NCBI GenBank assembly: GCA_002385825.1
Contig: DGEG01000125.1
Coordinates: 1-10,785 of the forward strand
Direction of reading: 5' to 3'
From: Firmicutes bacterium UBA3932
GTDB taxonomy: Bacteria > Bacillota > Clostridia > Peptostreptococcales > Anaerovoracaceae
DNA: 10,785 nt
The notes under the pieces were generated by a model. It searched no databases, had not been told where the DNA came from, and saw only the letters and a program-made list of their open reading frames with translations. Below, piece after piece: positions 1 to 6,700 of the stretch. Made by a program: the position numbers and the translations under genes. How positions within the stretch are numbered: position 1 is the first letter of the stretch; every line of letters begins with the position of its first letter.

Positions 1-2952
1 TAGAAAGGTAGTCTCTAGTCCCCATTCATCGAGCAACCTCTCCCATTCTGAAACACTCTCGGCGGATACGCGAACAATAGTAGTCGCATCACATACCGGA
101 AGGCTAAGATAATTGCCGATTATGGCTTCATTAAGCCAGTTTTCAATACTAATAACTTGGCCGTTGTAAATAAGGTTAAGATCCTTTCTTCTACGCCCAA
201 AAAACAACGCAAGCAGTAGTCCGACCGAGGCTATGTTACATCCATATGGAGGAGCACAAAGAATACGTAGCATCGCCCCAATATTGATCATCGCATTGGC
301 TCCATCATTATTACTTAATTTCTCCTCCATCAGGGTAATAATATCCCGGACCTTGTTATTATGAGGAAGGCTGCGCAAGGAGCCGTCATTATCCAAAATA
401 CCCCACGAATCATCAAAGACGGCAATTGCCCGATTCTTGAGGCGGGACCCCAGTCCCTGAATGTATGCTCTATCAAAATTTCCTAGAAACATAGCCCGGG
501 TGAACTCTCTACTATCCTGGGCGGCATTTCCTCTCGCCTTAGCAAAGCCATCGAAGGGAAAAGGAATCCGTTGACTGTAAACCTGATCAAATAGTTGCGT
601 TAACATATTCCTAATGCGAGCCTTTGTAATCTCTCTTTCTGTAGCAAAAATCAAATGGCGGGATCTCTCCAGTTCAGAGAACAGGTTTTCCATCTCTTGA
701 AAAGCGCCTTCTTGCCTATCCATAATAAAGTTGGAGAATTGGGCAGCCTCGCTATCATTCATCTGTTCCTGCAATACCCAATATTCCGCAATTTTTTCTC
801 CGAAGCTGCCATCTGCATCATACAAAAAATGCAAGGCTACCGGAGCTCCAGGATCTTTATCACAACCCAACTCTTCAAGAGTTGAACTTATAATATCCCG
901 AGCAATGTTCTGGATAGATTCTAAATTACTGTTAGGTCCAACATAGCAGTAAATATACTGCCCTTTGGATTCATCAACCGCAGTAGCGTCATGCCAGTTG
1001 CGCAGGGCATATCGGATCTGCCCTTTCAACATAGCAACGCTTGCATAGTAAATCCGAAAAGTATAATCTCTGGTTATTATGGCCTGCTTTTCAAAGTCAA
1101 TATCTAACAACTCTTTTTGGCTCCAGCGACCATAATTCTGAGAAAAAATGTTCGCCCGGTTTTCCGATGAAATCTGTTCTATCTTGGATTTGAGGTACGC
1201 TATGAATGCCCTGCGCGGAGCTGCCTCACCAACAATCAAATATTGATTTAGCTGTTCGTTCCATTCCAAAACCCCATATTCGGCTTCCAGCGTTCTTACT
1301 GCCTGTATTACCGTTTCAATATCCATACCGGTAAACATGGCCAAAGCATTCAAGTAGTCTGGCTTTGAGGTAACCTTAACCCCGATTTTGCCGGATAGCA
1401 AAACTGCTTTTAAAGCTTTGATCTCCTCCGGCGTAAGCTCGTACTGGTAACGATGCATGACGGTTTCATAGCCATGGGCCGATACTCCCTGCAGTCCATA
1501 CTGTTCCGAGGCAAGAAACTCGGCTATCAGTGATTCATTGCATAGATTGACCGGTCTAATGTCAGTCTGATCCTCTATTTCAAGATCTTCGAATGCCGAA
1601 TAAACCTCCGCCAAAAGTGACAACGCTGAACGTTGCTGTAAAGATTTGCCGACCGAGGACATCTTGTAAAGCATCCAGGTTGTAGATGGGTGGAGAGGCC
1701 AACACCCTTCCCAGATGACTTTCTCGAAACTGTCAAGGTTGCTCCATACTTGATAATTGCTGGAATCTGGGAACCATTTACGGATGGCACTTTGGATTAC
1801 TGCTGCCGGTTCATCTTGGGCTTGCAGACGGTGTTGTAATTCTCGGGGATTCTTCTTTTCTAACAGGTTAGCAATTAAGGTTTCAAGGTTGGTTGACAAT
1901 CGAACCTTGCGAACCGAGTCATATCTGGTAACGTACTTTTTGAGATCATCTCTTAGTTCAGGGGCAATACGAGATATGTAAGCCTTTAGCTCATATTGGA
2001 TAAAACAAATCAAGAAAACTCCATCACTATTCTCCTGTACACCCTCAAACAACTGCTGGAGGGACCCTGAACCAGCAACATAAGGTTTTTGCACAGCAAA
2101 CTCTAAATAGCGGCCAAACTCGTCAAATATAATTAATAGCTTCCGATACGGCTTACCTTGTCCACAATAGGTTTCTTTAGTGACACGGATAAACTCATGC
2201 AAGGACTCCCGTCCTACGGCATAAATGGGGGAACCCATTTTCTGTTCATATATCCTGTTTACTCGTGAAAAGGTTTCATCATCCTGAGCTTGAAGGCCTT
2301 TCAGAATATCTTCAAGTTCGATTGGGCCGAATACGTCAAAATAGTCATCGCGCAATGAATCAAAAAAAGATTGGGTGAAAATTTGAGCAGTCTTAAAGCG
2401 GGGACGCAGGTTTTCAATTGGTGAGATATCCAGGCCATCTCGATTTAAGGCAATGAGAACCTGTCTGATTATTTCATTGCTTAAGTCGAAATCCTGCATA
2501 CCATTAATAGTTACTACTAAAAATGGCTGGTCAAGTAGTTTAAGCTTATTTCTGACCCTTGAAGCTATAGCTCTATCAGCCAATTCCAAGTTGGCCAGAA
2601 TCCGCTGTGCGACCTCGGTATTTGGTTTGCTCAACAAAGTAGCAATGGTTATCCCCAAATGAGACTTCCCGGTTCCATAACCCGCAATGGCTGTAATCAT
2701 TGGATCATCTTCGATTTCACCAGTTATACGATCTATGATATCTGCCGTGAAACTTGCGGTGTCCACAACCGGACTAACACTGCTTTCAAGATCATCCCTC
2801 CTGGCGCCATGATACTCCGGACCATGAAACGCAAAATTCTCAGCGGCCTTATTAGCCAAGGCTTGATCCGTTTCAAACCACCCGATCTGAACCGCGCCCT
2901 GAAACAGCAAGTCTTTACGGAATGAAACAATATCAGCAAGCTTCACCGTCAT
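1..2952 (-). CDS. Large P-loop ATPase, PglY/BrxC-like (3' partial)
   Basis: A continuous frame of 984 codons runs off the left edge; every codon was checked and none is a stop. The N-terminus reads MTVKLADIVSFRKDLLF, similar in style to the short lead of BrxC/PglY proteins. Walker A is AGYGTGKSH (A90, G95, K96, S97) and Walker B is LLIIFDEFGRYLEF, with D277 and E278. A region after it (about 330-355) with VTRYDSVRKV may hold sensor residues. Around 901-904 the motif PPYG, followed by a hydrophobic helix (SVGLLLALFF), recalls a late element of PglY/BrxC-like ATPases, which usually exceed 1000 residues, so perhaps a few hundred residues are missing. In BREX/Pgl loci such ATPases are required for defence, but their mechanism is not settled. 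As last visible gene of the operon it probably works with the HerA-type motor and the DUF4007-like protein. ATPase firm; family moderate. The start could instead be the GTG at codon 3 (2946). Confidence 0.88.
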   Translation of the reverse strand, partial: MTVKLADIVSFRKDLLFQGAVQIGWFETDQALANKAAENFAFHGPEYHGARRDDLESSVSPVVDTASFTADIIDRITGEIEDDPMITAIAGYGTGKSHLGITIATLLSKPNTEVAQRILANLELADRAIASRVRNKLKLLDQPFLVVTINGMQDFDLSNEIIRQVLIALNRDGLDISPIENLRPRFKTAQIFTQSFFDSLRDDYFDVFGPIELEDILKGLQAQDDETFSRVNRIYEQKMGSPIYAVGRESLHEFIRVTKETYCGQGKPYRKLLIIFDEFGRYLEFAVQKPYVAGSGSLQQLFEGVQENSDGVFLICFIQYELKAYISRIAPELRDDLKKYVTRYDSVRKVRLSTNLETLIANLLEKKNPRELQHRLQAQDEPAAVIQSAIRKWFPDSSNYQVWSNLDSFEKVIWEGCWPLHPSTTWMLYKMSSVGKSLQQRSALSLLAEVYSAFEDLEIEDQTDIRPVNLCNESLIAEFLASEQYGLQGVSAHGYETVMHRYQYELTPEEIKALKAVLLSGKIGVKVTSKPDYLNALAMFTGMDIETVIQAVRTLEAEYGVLEWNEQLNQYLIVGEAAPRRAFIAYLKSKIEQISSENRANIFSQNYGRWSQKELLDIDFEKQAIITRDYTFRIYYASVAMLKGQIRYALRNWHDATAVDESKGQYIYCYVGPNSNLESIQNIARDIISSTLEELGCDKDPGAPVALHFLYDADGSFGEKIAEYWVLQEQMNDSEAAQFSNFIMDRQEGAFQEMENLFSELERSRHLIFATEREITKARIRNMLTQLFDQVYSQRIPFPFDGFAKARGNAAQDSREFTRAMFLGNFDRAYIQGLGSRLKNRAIAVFDDSWGILDNDGSLRSLPHNNKVRDIITLMEEKLSNNDGANAMINIGAMLRILCAPPYGCNIASVGLLLALFFGRRRKDLNLIYNGQVISIENWLNEAIIGNYLSLPVCDATTIVRVSAESVSEWERLLDEWGLETTFL

Positions 2953-2955
2953 CTC

Positions 2956-2961
2956 CCTCCC
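2956..2961 (-). promoter_or_regulatory. Ribosome binding site that questions the start of the PglY/BrxC-like gene
   Basis: GGGAGG lies only three bases before the ATG at 2952, closer than usual, but nine bases before an in-frame GTG at 2946 (codon 3). The spacing favours GTG, which would give a protein beginning MKLADIV. The ATG is kept as the annotated start because of its codon, and the difference is only two residues. Confidence 0.5.
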
Positions 2962-2962
2962 G

Positions 2963-3784
2963 CTAGGCAATATCGTCAAAAATCAATGGCCACACTTCCT
3001 CAGAAACAGCTCGTCTTTCAATAATCCAGGGTTTCATTTGACGATCAACAGTAATGTACCCGGTTTTTTCAATAGACTCAAAAACTCGTTCTATATCAGC
3101 CGAGTTCCACCGACAGATATCAAACCATTGGGTATCTCGGTTAAAATCATCGAATGTAACCTGTCCCTGCCCGGGAAAATACTGTTCCAGCAACGATAAA
3201 ACGTAAGCAGTATAACCTTTAGCATAAACATCGCGTATAGGAGCTTTCTTTATGGTTATTTCATCACCGTTCACAATGAGAATATCGGCCATGCCTAAGG
3301 CTGAATCCTCAGTGTAGGTCATAACCAACGGACCAGTACGATTATTACCGGGACCAAACCGGCTGACTAAGTACTCCTCCAACTGTTGTCTCTTAAAAAC
3401 CGAGCCTAAAATATTTCTGCCTTCTGCAAATACCATGTTCCACGCCGCCGCCCCCATGTTGTTCCGACATAATTTCATATGAAGCAGCCATTGGGTTAAC
3501 TCTTCGCTAAGAGTCCTGTCTTCTAGATAAATCGTCCGTCCAAATGTGGTAAGTATAGGTTTCTTTGCACCGCGAGCGGATGGTTCAACCAGTTCAATCA
3601 ATCCCATACCACGTCCATAATCAAGAATCGCCGGAACCTTGCCCGACGATTCGCCCATAGGGATTCCGGTTGCGACGGAAATCTCCCGAAAATTGCCCTC
3701 CTTGCCTAAAGCCGCATATTCTACTAAAGCGGAAAGCAGATGTCTTTCCGGAGTAAAGGTCTTGTGGAAGTTTATCGGCAACAT
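2963..3784 (-). CDS. DUF4007-like winged-helix protein, probable defence adaptor
   Basis: This is a 273-residue soluble protein. The N-terminal part has a short lead (NFHKTFTPERHLLSAL) and then a helix-turn-helix-like stretch at about 31-65 (FREISVATGIP, VPAILDYGRGMGLIEL), as in winged-helix DNA-binding domains. The section LTTFGRTIYLEDR (78-90), followed by LTQWLLHMKLCRN and a tryptophan-containing helix (AAAWNMVF, 112-119) and then a basic stretch and LEEYL, matches what I recall of DUF4007 proteins, as does the length near 280-320. DUF4007 proteins are uncharacterised but recur next to DNA phosphorothioation genes, so a role in sensing DNA or linking effector subunits is inferred. No catalytic motif is visible. 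The gene begins 11 bases after the large ATPase gene, with AAGG seven bases before the ATG, and is followed 10 bases later by a second ATPase gene. Coding is certain; the family is moderately supported. Confidence 0.85.
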   Translation of the reverse strand: MLPINFHKTFTPERHLLSALVEYAALGKEGNFREISVATGIPMGESSGKVPAILDYGRGMGLIELVEPSARGAKKPILTTFGRTIYLEDRTLSEELTQWLLHMKLCRNNMGAAAWNMVFAEGRNILGSVFKRQQLEEYLVSRFGPGNNRTGPLVMTYTEDSALGMADILIVNGDEITIKKAPIRDVYAKGYTAYVLSLLEQYFPGQGQVTFDDFNRDTQWFDICRWNSADIERVFESIEKTGYITVDRQMKPWIIERRAVSEEVWPLIFDDIA

Positions 3785-3788
3785 AATT

Positions 3789-3795
3789 TCACCTT
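3789..3795 (-). promoter_or_regulatory. Ribosome binding site for the DUF4007-like protein
   Basis: AAGGTGA immediately follows the TAG stop of the ATPase gene and places AAGG seven bases before the ATG at 3784. The tight fit suggests ribosomes passing from one gene to the next. Confidence 0.6.
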
Positions 3796-6700
3796 CTATT
3801 TCCTATCCTCCAATGCTTGAATTCTGATTTTAAATGGCTTGTTCACTACTAAGCTTCCTGTTGAGCTATTCAAAACGGGGCCCAATGAGTAGCATTCACC
3901 ACGTTGGAGCGAAGCCAGCCGATTTACCCACTCTTCGGGTTTTTCACCGGAAACATCTGATAGAATCTGAGCAAAACGTCTTAGCTCCGTATCCGCCGGT
4001 TTAAAAAACAACTTATGACTAGCTTGAAACAACCGATCCTGTTCGTCTCTGTTTAAATTGCTAAGTGTTTGAGTAGCCAGGATTAGGGATATCCCGAACT
4101 TCCGTCCTTCGGTCAACATAGTGCCGAGCGGGCTCTTATCGCCATGATCCAGATTCTGCACCTCATCGAGTACGATTACTTTTGGGTTGTCTTTACTGCC
4201 ACAAGAACGGTAATACCAGTAAAGATCAAACAGAGCAAATTCCGTTATGAGTTGCGCAGAATCCTTTACAAAGCCCATGAGTTGAATGATGTGACATCTT
4301 GACTCCCGTTCCGTAAACAGACGTTCCCAAGCTTCCGGATCCTCGGGTCCGAACGGATGCATATCTACAAGCGGCTGAATCTTATTCATTACCGTTGCCG
4401 CTGAATTAGCCACCGGCCCTCCTTCGCTGCGGATCTCATCCAAACGCCTCATTAATCCCGTAAGGTTCATCGACTTGTAACTTATAATCCCTTCACGTAC
4501 TGCATTGTACAAAACTGCTTTTTGCTGTTCCCCGAGCCGGTAGACCCCGGAAAAAACGCCGCTAACTCTATGAGCGGTTGTGGTAGGATCCTCCTCTAAT
4601 TCAATGTCGTCAATAATTTCACGCTGCTGCCGGAAAGGGTTTACCGGTAGAGGTTCTTTTCGAACAATATGCTGAGTGGGTCTTAACTTTTCTATTACCT
4701 GCGGTTCCAGTTGTTTATTGGTAAAGCCATTGGTATAGTCAACAATTAAACTGTTCTGCCCGTACTTTGCTAATTCACATAGTAATGCCTGTATGGTGTA
4801 CGTTTTTCCCGTTCCTGAAGAACCAAAAACCAAGAGGTGGCGATTGGTCAGCTCGGGATGGCCGAACTCCCAAAAAACCTGACGTCCTCCCTGGAGCAAA
4901 GAACCAAGCAGGATTCGTTCGGGTAGCTGAGAAACAACTGCCACATGTGAAGGTCTTTCCCTTTCTCCTTCGGTCTCCGTTGCTGTTTTCTGGCCCAGGC
5001 TCTCCTGAGAAGCAACTTCGATAGATGTAACCACTGCGTCTTCGCTAGACTGATGCTCCGACATAACAGTTTCCTTTTCGGAAATGTATCGTGGATCAAC
5101 TGCTGGCACATTGAAGACTAGCTTCGAATCCCCCCGAAATATCCAAGCAGTAGTCCCATTTAAGCACGCATCACGGATAAAGGCTCTTCCCGCTTTAGCC
5201 ACATAAATGTGCATTTTTTGGCCCTCAATCTCAAATAAGTAAGCCTGATCACTAGTAAATTCACTGCTATCGATATCCGTCCAAAATGCCATGATGGCTG
5301 CTTCCCAATTAATGGAGAAATAACCCTCGCTTAAACGCTCCAGAGCCAGAAGAGTCTTGCGGTAATGGGGCATAGCGGTTTCCCCTTTGCTCGCAATCAA
5401 CCTGTGTAACTGCATCCACCAGTATCGCTGATCAGGACTGCCTGAAAATCCCCGTTCTTTCTCAACCCGGGGGCGAAACCGCGGGACTAGCTGACGTAGA
5501 CCGCTCATCACCTGCTGCCTCGCCTTTTCCACAAATCCCTCAGACTGTTGCGCCAGTTTACATTCGATTATTTGGGCATCGATTACGCAATAACCATCAA
5601 CAATTTTCGTCTTCAGCCTTAGCAAGTCGGGACGACGTTCATCCTCGGGATCGTCAAACCAGTGCAAAAATGCATCCAAGGATATCAGCTCATCACAGAA
5701 GGTATTTTCATCCCTAACCAGTAGCTTGCGAACCATGGCATTGGCGATAAATTCCCGCACATATCTCTCAGGGCCAGTCGCATTTATGAGAGATAACCCC
5801 GCGATATGTTTCGTCTCGTGAATGAGACTCTTAGCAATCGCGTTGGCATCATTGTGTGAAAGAGGATTTAGTAGGCTCGAAATCTGGGTGCTTATCCGCC
5901 CTTCAATATCGGTTAAAAAAAACTGCTGCGTCGATATAGTGTAGTTGTTTTTTCCGAGAGATCCAACTCCGCTTCCAAAGGCAATAATTTCGCGCGACAA
6001 TGCCCCATCCGGGTTTTGGGTTAATAACAGCTGTTGATCAACCGAAGGATCTATACAGACTACCCAGGTAGAATGCTCATGAGCCACATCGATGACCTTA
6101 CTCCAGGGAGAAAAATCACTTTTACTGATAACCGCGTATTTCTTGTTCGGGTCCAAAGTACCCTGTTTTAGACGAGCCATAACATTACTGTGTAATGTAC
6201 TGAGCTGAAAACGGAAATTGCTCAAAACCCTTTCGCGCTTTAAATCCTGCCCCGCACCCTTTAACAAGCAACAAACCTTTTCCAAAATTGGAAATGTAGC
6301 GTAATTATCCTCAACCAACGAAAAGTCCCGCAATTCCTGGAATCTGCTCTCGCCAGCATCGATAAAATTAGTAAAGAATATGACATCAAATTCAGTCTTG
6401 CTCAATAAGCTGCGGAAGTGTTGAGCATCATTAGACCGGGATACCACACGATAAGATATTGAAACCCGGCAATTGGTGTAATGCTCCATACCCGTTGATA
6501 GCGCAGCCTGTTGCCATCGATGTTTCCAAGCATTAACCCAGCGCATAACCGATGAATCATCTTTACTGTCCGAAAAAATGGTTAAGTTGAGTGCATAGGG
6601 TCGTGGTGTCTCTTCATTTACAAATCGTTTAATATAAGCATCAATCCCTGAAATGATAGGTTGGATCTCTCCCCCAGAGTAAGCCCCAATGCTTAAGCCG

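Noticed and set aside
2659..2925. Open frame of 88 codons on the plus strand
   Set aside because: It lies wholly opposite the Walker A region of the PglY/BrxC-like ATPase, has no family resemblance, and the minus-strand gene is clearly the real one.
4767..5111. Overlapping short open frames on both strands opposite or within the HerA-type gene
   Set aside because: They are shadows of the P-loop and linker region of the 1746-residue protein, with low-complexity translations and no clear ribosome binding site.
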